Under the pieces are notes generated by a model that did not search any database, was not told the DNA's origin, and saw nothing but the letters and a program-made list of their open reading frames with translations. The translations under genes and the position numbers were made by a program. Positions 46,669-57,850 of a stretch of 64,000 nucleotides of DNA are shown here, one piece after another; position 1 is the stretch's first letter, and each line of letters opens with the position of its first letter. This DNA comes from Smittia aterrima (lineage: Eukaryota > Arthropoda > Insecta > Diptera > Chironomidae), in assembly GCA_033063855.1 (NCBI GenBank), contig CP093831.1:3410001-3474000 (forward strand). The letters run 5' to 3'.

Positions 46669-49623
46669 TTCTAAGAAGAATCTGATTTAATTATCGAGTT
46701 TATTTTTAAGAAATTTTAGTATAGCACTAAAGGCTCCAAATCAGCGACTTGTGAAATTTTCTTGTTTACAAGCGCGATAAATAAACTAATCGATTCCTTT
46801 GAATCAACATGTGCCTAAGAACATGTGGCGATAGTTATTGATATTCATGTTCGACGTCGCTTTGATACACGACGTGAGAAGTGATTGACAAGTTCTCAAA
46901 AACGAAAAACTAATTTGTGTTCGAAGATAAGTCACGCCATATGTGACCAAGAAATTCAAAACCGAAAGGGATACCAACATCGATCGTGAGTCAATTGTCA
47001 ACCGAAAGAAGCACCAAACTAAACGTACGTAAAAAACGTTTTTCTGGCGAGTTCGGTTTCGGGTTTACCTTCTCTTCAAGACTCATGCATACATGAATGG
47101 AATTTAATTATGTGGAAGGAGAAGAATAACAAAAAATAATTTGTGGCGTGTAAAAACAAATTCTTGGAACTTGAATGAAATCAGAGAATCTCATATTGCA
47201 AGTTGAGCTTGTTTCTATCTCGCTTGCTCTTAAGCCCTACGCAGAACATCAGATTTACGCAATGTCATAATCATAGCGCTTTACTCTTTCGAGGAATTTG
47301 GGTTCATGAAATGTTAATAGAGGGGACTTTAAATTATTTCTTCCCCGTAATCCTAAACTAATGACGATTCGAGATTAATTGTCATAACAACTTTGACATT
47401 CGAACGAAAATCTTGAATGACTCGAGGCATTTTGTTGCAGATTGAGATTCACTTTAACGTAGAGTTGTTTAATTGAAATTGAATGTTTGTTCTTAAGTCA
47501 AGTAATGCACAATTATGCAGAAACTCATTAGTTTGAGCTTTGATTATTTCCGAGGAGGATTTCTCGTACATTTCGTAGATCACAAGAACTTAAAGTTTGA
47601 GTTTCCATCCGAAATTCTAGGAAACATTTAGACAAGTCTTTCACGCCGAGAAGACAGCATTCACGTCTAATAATAGAAAGTTTCCTTGGAAATATGTTAG
47701 GAAGAACTAAAGGGGGAAATCAAATTTTGTTTTTCCTTGTCACTCACTTTTTCTAAAAGAAAAATCAAAGCAACGTGACAAAATGATAAATTAAAGTCCT
47801 CTCCAAACTGAGAATTTATTTTTCCATCAGCGTGAACCAAAGCAGGCTCGCGATTAAGATTAATTCATCTTTCTCGCTTATGGAGCTAAAGTTCCGTTGT
47901 TGTTTTCATCATGTTCCTTCTCTCGCTCTTTCGAAGAAGCGAAAATAATCCATTTCGAGTTCTTTGGAACTGATGCCTTTGCGTTTCTGAAAGACATTTC
48001 CATGAATTGGACGCGGGAATTAATGACAGCGAGATTTGATTATAATTTGAGCACAGCTGGTGGAAGAGCAAAGGCAGTGAATGTCTCTTAGATGTCTTCG
48101 CGTTTATAAACACTTTGATCTGTATTTATGTAAAATGCTGCTTAACTAACGCTTTTGATGTTTAGTTGAAAGGTTTTAGATACTAGAGTAGCTGATAGAG
48201 TGAGTTGGGGTTTCTTTTCATTGAAAAGTTTTCTACTTTGTTGCAGAAGAAATTTTTATTGGCGGCAGCATCGTTCTAACAAAACTAGTTTCGCTAGAAA
48301 AACGAGCAACTTTGTGTCGCTTATGACATACGGACCCAAATCACGTTTCTACTCAACGAATGGATTTGGTGTCTGCTAATTCGTTTGCTTCCTCGAATGT
48401 TTGTCCGCAAATCTCGCAGGAAATCCTCAAGAGCACGAAACTTTGTCTCGAAATTCAGAAAAGACGCAAAGATTAGCAGCATTTCATTTTCTCGGCGGTA
48501 CACATTCTCGGAAATCCCACAAATTCTTACATCAAACTTCCATCAAGTGCTCCGAAGATATCGATTCGAAAAAAAGGTAGAATAATGAAAAGTTTTATCC
48601 CGGAACCCGAGTCTGTCATGGAAAAACATTGCTCGATTGTTTTTACGAAAGTAAACTGCGGAATATTGAATGATTGACGTGAAGATCAGATTGAATTTTC
48701 TCATCTCAGCTTTAAAAGCTTTTTGCGTCTTCAATTCCAGGAAGAGTCGAGAGAACTGCTAGCAAGACATTTGTGTCTTGACAGGCTTCTGGCCTTTAAA
48801 TTGATTCCATGAAAACAGTTTCATAAACGGTAGCGAAAAAATTATTACGTAATTGCAGTTTGCGAGAAACATTGCAGTTCACATGATAAGAAAATGGCAC
48901 GTGGCGACCCGATAACAATTTAGAACAAAGAATTGTCATGAGATAAGGTTTCAAATGAATTTCGAGAAATTATGCTGACTGAATCATTACGTGTTTCGAT
49001 TAAATTTGCCCCTCACATTCGCCGCTTAATCGCTTTCAAAGACTGAACAATATTTCTTTTCTCTTAAGCAGAAAACGAACGATCAACACATGGCATGTTG
49101 ATGAATTTATTATGAGAGGCAGAAGAACCGTGTGGGATACTTTGCTGTTCAACTGCAGCGTGGAAAGAGCGAGAGAAAGACGAAGAAGAATTTATTGAAC
49201 CAATTTGAATGAGACTCGCTTTGATTTCTTTCTTGTGCTTCGACTTCTTCGCCATTCTTCTGAATCTCAATTACTTTGTTCTCTTTTCGCGCTAAAGAAA
49301 ACTTCACTCGAGCCTTCGACGTGTTCCTAGAATCGACCATCGCTTCGTTACATATTTATTACTTCATTTTTGATCGTCAGATGATTTTATTTCGTTCTCA
49401 CTGCGTTGTTTCTACGACATGAAAAGTTATTCATTGAAATTTAATTTTTGGTGACATTTACCAAAAGTTTCAAGAGAATCTAAGAGGAACTTGATACGTA
49501 GAACGGAAGCCCAACGATTACCCTTCAAGTGACTTGTTTTACTTCACTGGAAGAGCAAACTATAGCGACTTTTTTTGTCCACGTTCTTGGCACGAGCGTC
49601 GTGAAAAGGTTTCATTCGGGGAA
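46669..49623. promoter_or_regulatory. Cluster of STAT-type TTCnnnGAA sites
   Basis: Twelve TTCnnnGAA motifs read by eye, starting at 46669, 47161, 47288, 47615, 47930, 47998, 48227, 48735, 48805, 49324, 49430 and 49615. Two more lie outside at 43265 and 45908. At this base composition about one would be expected by chance in 3 kb, though the local background is higher (about four were seen in the first 4.5 kb of the window). STAT92E binds TTCnnnGAA, and Drosophila dome is itself regulated through a 5' enhancer, so a feedback enhancer is plausible. Binding is not shown. Confidence 0.45.
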
Positions 49624-50197
49624 GAAGAGAAGGAAAATGCGCAACAGGTTTTCTTTATTATCACACTGGAAAAGGGACCAAAAGTTCTCTTTCGGAGAAC
49701 TCTCACCCTCGTTCGAGGTTTGTGATTCAATTTTAGGGCGAAAATTCAATCATATCGCTTCGCCTTGGATTTCATTTTTAAAGGCTAGCGATTATGTCTC
49801 TTCTTGGAAAAGCCTCTTGACAACAAATTGGTTAACAAGCTTGAGCCGCACTTCCATAACAGCTAATTATGAATAAGAAGCACTTCCAATTAATTAGTGA
49901 ACGAAGTTAATGAAATCATATCAAAAACATTCAAAAATTGCAATTCAATCTCTTCGCCTCGAGTTTCTATGAAAATATTTTTACAATTTCTTTTCTGTAG
50001 AAATTTGCTTTGAAAGAAAAGTTTGCAGGCAAAACGATAGATGCGATCGATTAAGTTCTGAAGCCGAGTCAAATGCATAATTCAATAGCGACATTCGTAT
50101 TTATTTATGCAATAGTGTCAATTCCTCTGCGTTTATCTTTAAGCGAGTTCAGCATCAATTTCAATTAAAAGTTTTTTTTTAAATATATTAACTGGTA

Positions 50198-50210
50198 GAC
50201 TTACCCATTA
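50198..50210 (-). other. Second candidate leader-exon donor
   Basis: Minus strand AATGG followed by GTAAGTC with GT at 50204-50203, a near-perfect donor in non-coding sequence. If used, the transcription start of copy B would lie beyond 50205 and the first intron would be about 7.5 kb. Confidence 0.3.
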
Positions 50211-51303
50211 ACGTCACTCCTAAGCGGATGTTTTCCCTTTTGAGCTCTGCTCCGACATTTCTCCATGAGGATGGCTTGCTTTGAGTTTTAATTTGTTGTT
50301 CTCGAAAGCACTTCACTATTCAAAACTTCAAAAATGTTTTACCAACTTCAGGTGCTTCTAGTTTTGTATAAATTTTCAATGCACTTGCTTTGATATCAAA
50401 TGAAAGCTCGGAAGTTTATGAAGACTTTTGCCATTGCAAAGTCCTTTTGACGACCTGGAATTAAACAGGAATTGTACTCAAAAAGCTTTGACTATGAGAT
50501 TATTCGCAAATTACACAGAATAACTTTGAAAAAGGATTGTTTGTTGTTCGTCGTAATTTACAAAGATCTCCTTTTCGTGCAGTGAAATGTGATATTTGTT
50601 CGTAAAAAAAAACATGCAACTAATGATTATTAAATTCTCAAATGTACGTATCGCTCGAAAATACTTTTAATTATTTATTTACATGAAAAGTCTGAAGCTA
50701 AATTAGCGATAACTCAATGGGAAGTCTGCGGACACGGTAGCAGACAGAAATTCCATTAAATTGTGTTTTTTTTTCTTCTGTTTCTTAGAATTATGTGAAA
50801 TGTGAATTTCTTTGGAATTCATTACGTCGGAGGCGACTAAACTTATCGTCAAAAGATTATTATTTTAATAGTTTAATTCTCTTACCATTAATTCGTTGAT
50901 ATCAATTTAATTACTTGATAAGATGTTTCGCAGTAATTTCAAGCGAATAACTTTTTTCCTCCCACCAACAATTCCAAGAAAAACAACACGAACGACTGGC
51001 AAGTTTTTTTTTATAAAATTTCAACTTTTGACAAACTATTCCTCAATAAATTGATATCGTTTCGATCACTGCACTTTTATCACTTGCGTTACTGCTATTT
51101 TCTACTAGTTTAGGCCGTGGTTAGTTGTCGAACTGGGAAAAAGATTGAAAAATGAACTGAGTTGTTTTTTTAAGAAATTGAGACCTGCGCGACGATGTTC
51201 CTACGTGTCCCTTCAAACAACTACGAAGAATCTTAAACTTAGGATGGGCAAAGAAAGACGTTATTAAATTGTTAATTCACATTTTTTTTATTGAAAAGAG
51301 AAA

Positions 51304-51971
51304 TTACAGCAACTCAAAATCATCCTTCATATCATTATATTCCAACACATGAGCTCGAATCTTCGAACTGTCGACCCATGTGACAAAGTCTTCCATAGTT
51401 CGAGTTATAAGAAATGCAGGATCTTTCACAACTTCAGCTCCGACTCGAACATGTCCTTATGATTTAAAAAATTAATTAGTAGTTGTTGTTACGAGATTCT
51501 TTAGCGAAACTTACCATGCTCAATAAGTTTTGACGCATTCTTGATATTCTCTGACATTTTATTGCGAACCATCACAACCGGCAATCGTCGTCGACAAAAT
51601 GCACTCGCAGACACTTTGTTTGCTGATTCAAGATCCCATTTTGTTGGAATTACTCCAAGAACATAGAGTTTCTCAAGAAGTTGTCCGCTGGTTTCTGTTC
51701 GGAAAGGATGATTTTTGTCAATGTTTGCAATTTTCTCAGCGATGCCTCTGATCTTGCGAGATAACGCGTTGTATCTAAAGAATGAATAAGAAATAAGTTA
51801 ACTGAAGGAATAAGTTGTTGTTGAAGTGACTTACGTAGTGTAATCTTCTCGTTTATGAATATGGAATTTCTGCATCACTTTAACTTCATGTAAGTTGTTA
51901 TCAACCTTCCAATTTAAGAAGTCTACTTTCTTGAGAAGCTTCTGTTCATGGAATTTTAATTTTCGAACCAT
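51304..51971 (-). CDS. IMP3: U3 small nucleolar ribonucleoprotein IMP3
   Basis: Nucleolar protein of the small-subunit processome that helps U3 snoRNA pair with pre-18S rRNA. Three exons on the minus strand: 51971-51835, 51774-51515, 51455-51304; 182 residues (human 184). The N-terminus MVRKLKFHEQKLLKKVDFLN is the family signature, followed by REDYTTYNALSRKIR. The S4 RNA-binding domain covers FCRRRLPVVMVRNKMSE to HVRVGAEVVKDPAFLITR, and the C-terminus MEDFVTWVDSSKIRAHVLEY is nearly invariant in eukaryotes. Its start codon is 249 bases from that of Cdt1 on the other strand, so the two may share a promoter. Confidence 0.96.
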
Positions 51972-52101
51972 TTTAAAGTCGATTTATGTTTGGAATTTAA
52001 TAATATCGCTTTGCACGATGTTTTTGAATCAAAACAAATCGTTGAACACGTTTGAGGATGTTCAGAAAAATGTTTGTGAAGGGCATAAAACTATTTAGTT
52101 C

Positions 52102-52115
52102 TTTTGGCGCCAAAA
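52102..52115. promoter_or_regulatory. Perfect E2F palindrome in the IMP3-Cdt1 promoter
   Basis: TTTTGGCGCCAAAA is a full palindromic E2F site (core TTTGGCGCCAAA). It lies 106-119 bases upstream of the Cdt1 start codon and about 131 bases from that of IMP3. Cdt1 is a classic G1/S E2F target. Confidence 0.85.
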
Positions 52116-52220
52116 TATCAAGCATAGTTTAGGAAAAGACAAATATCTTCTTAAAAAAATTAAAAATAAAGTGTTTACGATCGGAATTTTAGTCTTAATT
52201 AAGTTATAAAGTGTTCTTCA

Positions 52221-54333
52221 ATGGCACAACCTTCGATTTCAACTTTTTTCATTGCAAGAAAGCGAGGAATTGAAGACGATGTGATTTCGAATAAGAAGAA
52301 AGTAATTTGCCTCGATAGAACCCATAATTTGTCAGAAACACAAGCTGATTCTGATGAATTAGAAACGGTTATTGTATTCCCTAAGGATCGTAACGATGGA
52401 GCTAAAAAGGTTATTCAAAAAACGGCGGTGCGACAAGGCGTCACACCGCAACGGACAACTCGATCGAAGAAGATCCTTCATATGCAGGAAGTTGATGGAA
52501 TTGAGACGCCAAAGATAGTCAACTTCTGGAAAGGTGGGAATCTCTCACCTCAAAAGAAGCCGAAAGGCGATAAAACGCTTTTAGAAGTTCCAGTGTCTCA
52601 TCCAGAGCCAGATACATTGACAATTCCTCAGTCAAGCGGATTCTCAACACCAACCAAGCAGATTAAGTCTAATGATGTGATTGAGAAAACTGTTCTCATC
52701 TCAAACAATTCAATGAAGCTGAGTGAAATCAAGAAAAAGTTGAAAGGAAGCACAAAGCTCGCTGAACTCAAGACTTCGCTTAACAAGCTCAATGAAGGTT
52801 TTGATAAATTAGATCAAATGGAAGCTAAGAGAGTAGCAAGAGATGCTGCTCGTGAGAAACTGACTGGAGCTCCATCAACGCCAAAAGCTTTGAAGCCTTT
52901 CAAGAGCATTGAACTGGAGATTATGAGGTGAGCTACTAATTCGTTGTTTGTATTAAAAATTTATAACAAAATCATTTCTCTTTAGTCCAACGAAACGATT
53001 GTCGTCGCCACTGAAACTCAAGGATTCTCCCATGAAGAATACTTTGATGGGTTCACCTAAACTTCTAGCTCCAAAACGATTGTTCAGTCCAACCAAACAG
53101 AACTCTTTTGAAACAAGCCCCGTCAAGGCTCCAGCTTATCAACGCTTTCAAAGTCTTGCTGAAGCTGGATCATTAACGCTTCAACTTCCATTCAAATATC
53201 GTTACTTGCTTGATATTTTCAAGGCTGTTGATGCTGTCTGTGCGATGTTTTTCAATCGTAAGGAGAAAATCACTTTTAAGAAGATGAAGCCAGCAGTGCA
53301 GCGAATTTTGCGTAAAAATTTCCACGAGTCACATCTTGCACAGATTCAAAAGCTGATGCCAAAAGCTTTCAAATTTGCTCAAGAGAAAACCAGGAACTTC
53401 GGATCAGCTTCGAAAATGGATTATTATCAACTCGTCATTACTCCAAACCTTGAAAATTCACAAAGCGATGTGAAGGAGCTGACACTTAGCCCACAAATTC
53501 TTATTCAACGAGCCAACCTTTTGACTAAAATTTTGACCGACTTGGTCTTTGATGAACACAACAAGTTCTTGCAGACTTTGGATGTTCCCATGAGTGTTAC
53601 ACGCGGTGCCTTGAAGCGTTGGCATCCACAGTTCGACCTTGAAAGCGTCGCTGATATTGAACAAGACATGTTACCACAGCCTCCAAACGTTGAAAAGTAC
53701 TCATCAGCCAAAGACATTCTGAGCACAGCAAGAAATCTTTTCAACTGCAGCACACCAATGGAACGAGCTCTTGAACGCTTCGAGGAAAAAAAGAAAGAAG
53801 AGAAAGCTAAACAAGAACAAAATCTGAAGCTACAAGAAGCTAAGACAGACGCGACTCCTGCTCAAGGTTCTGATAATGCCAATGACGAACGGAAAAAGAA
53901 ATCCGAAATCACTGACCAGACAAGCTCCGTCCTTAAAGGAGTTCCAAAGTCGCTCCTCGATAAGATCAGAGCTAAACAAGCTGCCAAAGCACTTGACACC
54001 ATGACCCGCCGACCGTCTCAAGAACGCGATGCTGCTAAGTATGGACGATTGCCTGAAATTGCTCGCCACATCCGTAACGTTTACGTGACTGAAAAGAAAG
54101 GAGTTTTGCTTTTGGAAGTCGTTCTGCAAAAAATCGAAAATAGCTACAAAGGAACCGTAACATTAAAGGAAATCGAAGAGTTGCTGCGAATGATTGCGCA
54201 GTTGATCCCATTCTGGATTTCTTTCCACGAGATTCGCAATGCCATGTACGTGAAGCTTAATCGCACTTCTGACTTCACCATCGTTTCTGAAAAATTGGAA
54301 AATATTGCAGCGGAAAAGGCAAAAATTATCTAA
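52221..54333 (+). CDS. dup: DNA replication licensing factor Cdt1 (double parked)
   Basis: Loads the MCM2-7 helicase onto origins in G1 and is inhibited by geminin and destroyed in S phase. Two exons, 52221-52927 and 52986-54333; 684 residues. The first residues MAQPSISTFFIARKR form a PIP box (Q-x-x-I-x-x-F-F) followed by basic residues, as needed for PCNA-dependent CRL4-Cdt2 degradation. Several SP/TP sites (SPTKR, SPMK, FSPTKQ) suit cyclin-CDK control. The central geminin/MCM-interacting winged-helix region spans RYLLDIFKAVDAVCAMFFNR to KLMPKAFKFAQEK. The C-terminal winged helix begins near LPEIARHIRNVY and includes LIPFWISFHEIRNAMYVKL. A charged coiled segment (EKKKEEKAKQEQ) lies between. 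Regulated by the E2F palindrome just upstream. Poly(A) signal AATAAA near 54434. Confidence 0.96.
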
Positions 54334-54848
54334 AAAGAATTCATTAACGTTTATATATTAACCATAACTAGACTTTCGTTTACAATTTATTACAATTTTC
54401 TAAAGTTACGTTTTCCCCATGAATATTTTCAACAATAAAAGTTTCAGTTAACAATTCAACGTCTTTTGTAATACGAGGAGGGTTCGTCAGTATTTCTTCT
54501 TCTCTTCTTTTTGTCACCCTTCGTTGAAACAAATTACCTGCTGACGATGTTTTGCAATCGTTTTCCTCCCTTCCTGTCTTCCTTTAACCGTCTCTGGGGT
54601 CTATTCCTAAGTGATGTAGAGAATTTTCCACATTTTCTTTTATTCATTAATGAAAATGGAAAGTTCAAGAAGATCTTTGATCGTGGATGATGTCAATACA
54701 TTTGACGTTACTTATGAATGTCCCTGATCGCATAGAAAGAAACACTAACAATGTTTTTCAACTTGTTTACTTGTTATGATCGTTGACCGATGTTTTTATC
54801 GATTTAACAAAGTGGTATTCATTTCAAGCGAAGCCGCGTTCAATCATC
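54334..54848. other. Spacer between Cdt1 and NME7
   Basis: Cdt1 3' UTR followed by the NME7 5' region. A TATCGATT (DRE-like) lies near 54796. No perfect X-box was found here. No gene seen. Confidence 0.45.
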
Positions 54849-56099
54849 ATGGTAAATATTTAAGATTTCTTGATAGTAATCTTACTAACTCAAATCATTG
54901 TTAATTAACAGAATTACGACAATCATCACATCGACTTCTACAGCTTTTCCTGCGACTATGAAACTCCTGAAACAACAAGAAAACTAAATTTGTACTTTTA
55001 TCCTCGAGACAACTCTTTGGAGCTCTATGATGTTGGATTGAAACGATTGTTTCTGAAGCGATCAGTGGTCAGTGAAGTTTCACTTGATGACATTTACGTC
55101 GGTGCGAAGATCACAGTTTTTGGAAAAACTATTTTGATCAGGGAATATGGAAACAGCGAAACTCGTCGATTGATGAGCAACATGAAGCAAAGGTAAAATG
55201 AGTTTGAAGCAAAGTGTTTGTTTTATTGTGAAATAATTTTCAGAGCCTTTCTCATGGTGAAGCCGGAAGCAAGAAACTTCCTTGGAGACATCATCAGCAC
55301 TTTGGAACGTCATAAGCTCTTCATAAAACAACTCAAGATGTTGAAGCTTCAACCGCTTACCGCAGTTCAATTTTGTACATCAAGAACGGCAGATGAGCGA
55401 ATGTCCGATGGTTTGATGGATAATATGACGTCAGGACTAGTCGTAGTCATTGAAGTTCTAGGCGAGAATGCTATAGAGCAATTGAGAAGAATCTGTGGAC
55501 CCGACGATGTAGATGACGCGAAACAAAATTTTCCAGCCTCTCTCCGAGCTTTGTATGGAATGGACAATGTAAAATGTGGCGTTTTATATCCATCAGACTC
55601 AGCAACGAATCAAAAGGATCTCGAATTCTTCTTTCCAAAAACTAACGATCGCTTAAAAGTTCAAGCAAAGCTTATGCGCTCAACTCTTTGCATTATCAAA
55701 CCTCATGCGGTCAAAGAAGGAAAAGTTGGAGCGATTCTTAAAATGATAACTGACAATGGCTTTTCTATAACTGCAATGAAAATGGTTCACCTCGACCGTA
55801 AGCAAAGCGAAGAGTTCTACGAGATTTATAAAGGTGTCGTTGGAGAATATCTTCAGATGGTCACACAACTGCAGAGCGGATCATGTCTCGCAATTGAAAT
55901 TCAAGGACAAGACGAAGATGTCCAACCAAGATTTCGTGCATTCTGTGGACCTGCTGACGTCAATGTTGGGAAAATTCTTCGGCCAAAGACGCTTCGAGCA
56001 ATCTTTGGAGTCGATAAAGTCATGAACGCACTTCACTGCACAGATTTGAAGGAAGACACTTTGCTCGAACTTGAATATTTCTTCAAAGTTCTCGATTGA
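54849..56099 (+). CDS. NME7: Nucleoside diphosphate kinase homologue 7 (NME7), axonemal / centrosomal
   Basis: Microtubule-associated protein of axonemes and the gamma-tubulin ring complex. Three exons: 54849-54851 (only ATG), 54912-55192, 55244-56099; 379 residues (human 376). An N-terminal DM10 domain (YPRDNSLELYDVGLKRLFLK, KITVFGKTILIREYG) is followed by two NDK domains. Domain 1 starts FLMVKPEARNFLGDI and domain 2 starts LCIIKPHAVKEGKVG. Domain 2 keeps the catalytic histidine in NALHCTDLKED. The matching stretch of domain 1 reads VKCGVLYPSDS, with no histidine where human NME7 has NAAHGPDS, so domain 1 is probably unable to transfer phosphate. Together with TTC21B this is a second cilium-linked gene in the window. 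The ATG-only first exon rests on the donor GTAAAT and the fit to the NME7 N-terminus. Confidence 0.94.
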
Positions 56100-56215
56100 A
56101 TGCACAAATTTTAATGATTTTTAATGCACCGCGTTCCTGAAGTTGCTGTGAAATTGCATAAATTTATTTTTTACACGTAATCAAATAAAAGTTTTTTTAA
56201 ACGAAGTTTTAATCT

Positions 56216-56548
56216 TCAAATGACCAAAGAATTTAAATTCAATATCTTGAGTAAAGCACATGTGACGATCTCCATTCGACTGACAGCAAGAATCCTTCGC
56301 GCGACACAAAAGAACTGAAACCATAATTGCTCATCGTTATCCTCGGCATTGTTCGGTTCTCCTCTCATCATCTTGAGCCGTTCGTTATGTTGAAGAAGAT
56401 ACAACAATGTGTCGGTCTCGATGGGAAGTGAATACTTGTATGGGTAGCAAGTTCCTCTCGGCCTCATTATCGAGAAGATGGAAAATAATTCTCCCCGCAA
56501 CTCATAAATCTCATGGAAAGTAACAACATCAACATCATCATCCATCAT
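56216..56548 (-). CDS. Small unrecognised protein, possibly 5'-truncated or frameshifted
   Basis: A 110-residue frame beginning MMDDDVDVVTFHEIYELRG, with amino-acid use typical of a real protein and no recognised domain. The same frame is open upstream to about 56650, past an A10 run on the minus strand (56638-56647), reading on as SRLDDSKASGKTRKVSTSVD with no ATG. Beyond the A10 run a different frame is open up to 56777. A one-base slip at the homopolymer would join these into about 190 residues. So this may be a complete short gene from the ATG pair, a sequencing slip, or a recent pseudogene. It sits tail to tail with NME7 (stop codons about 115 bases apart). Confidence 0.4.
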   Translation of the reverse strand: MMDDDVDVVTFHEIYELRGELFSIFSIMRPRGTCYPYKYSLPIETDTLLYLLQHNERLKMMRGEPNNAEDNDEQLWFQFFCVARRILAVSRMEIVTCALLKILNLNSLVI

Positions 56549-57850
56549 TTTCGTATTTAAGGCATCGACAGACGTTGAAACTTTCCGAGTTTTCCTGAGG
56601 CTTTCGAATCGTCAAGTCGCGAAGCGGATCGGTCGTGTTTTTTTTTTCAACGATTATTTTAGATTGCTGCAGGCATCGTTTAAGTGCAATTAAGATCATA
56701 AGTGGATAGTTTTTCCTTGCTCTTCTTGCATTATGTAATAAAGAAATGGAATCAGTTTTTAGAATTGTGGAACTCAATTTTTTGGATTAAAGTGATCACT
56801 TCTGATTCAATTATGTGCTTTGAAGGTTTACAAAGATTTTTGATGACAATCGTTTAAATCTTCTCGTTAGCTTTCGACATCATTTTGTCTAATTCCTTTT
56901 CCAACTTCAAAGTGAATCAAAAGAATTTGAAATCATTGCGAAAATTCAAGTAAATCTTATAAGTCCATCGACTCTCATTGAAAAAGAAAGGAACTCTTCA
57001 GAAAATATTTCCGATCTGATATGCTGATCCACTCAAAATGTTCTAACGCGTTTTCATTTTTAAGCTGTTCATTTGTCGACAAGTGGTTTTAAATTCATCA
57101 CAACGAGACCTTCAACCTCAACCATGAATCTTGTCGTCTCGACTTTTAATGTTTTCGAGTTTTAAATGAAAAAGCTTTGAAAACATTTTCTCCATTCAAA
57201 CGTCAAGTGCAAATAAAAGTCAACGGGAGAAATTTACGAATTCTCCTATGTCTGGCAACTGCAAGAAAATGTAAACAGATTCCGCATTTCCCTTTTCTTG
57301 GATGTCATTGCATTCATTTAATTGCTCGTTTTGTAAGTTCATGCATTTGTGATGAATGTTGGAAAGAATGGTAAAAACGACGAAGAGGAAAATGCCTCTT
57401 GATTTCTTCTCTGTGTGTACACAGTTTTCATGCTGCAGCCATTTCCCCCCTCTCGTCCCATTTGAAGCCGTTTTTTGTAGCTATTATTCTCGGCATTCTT
57501 AACAAACTCAGCGATTATTCCTTCATGATATCGTTCATCGTCGATGGTGACCCGGTCGCTTTAACTAATTAATCAATAACACTGCAAGACGCTCGAGAAT
57601 TCAAGAAAATTATTTTCGTCCCATTCTACTTCGTTCACTAATTAAAATTCTGTTGAAGAAGATTCGACGATGAAGTAGATAATGCTGATTAAACATGATT
57701 TGATGATGCGAGAAATCGGTGACGTCATGACGACGATGTCAAAGGATTTAAAAGTGTTCGCATAATGATGACAAATTATTATCTGCAGTTGATTAAAGTG
57801 AAAATAGAAATGTGAACTAAATCGATTTGATGAGAGTTGAAAGCACAAAT
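56549..57850. other. Intergenic region upstream of the chloride channel gene
   Basis: Apart from the possible extension of the small minus-strand gene up to about 56777, nothing coding was recognised. The short plus-strand frame at 57177-57374 lacks any supporting feature. Confidence 0.4.

Larger units (their letters stand above)
42681..51303. other. 8.6 kb gene-free region upstream of the Domeless-like pair
   Basis: No open frame here has domain or splice support. An acceptor just before the copy B start codon (TTTTTCAG, minus strand, near 42688) implies an upstream non-coding leader exon. Good minus-strand donors at 44158 and 50204 are candidates. If the latter is used, most of this region is the first intron of the receptor gene. 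It contains a dense set of TTCnnnGAA motifs (separate entry). The right edge is the IMP3 3' UTR. Confidence 0.5.

Noticed and set aside
54640..54848. X-box-like sequences upstream of NME7
   Set aside because: The closest candidates (for example near GTTACTTATGAATG) break the consensus at key purine or pyrimidine positions.
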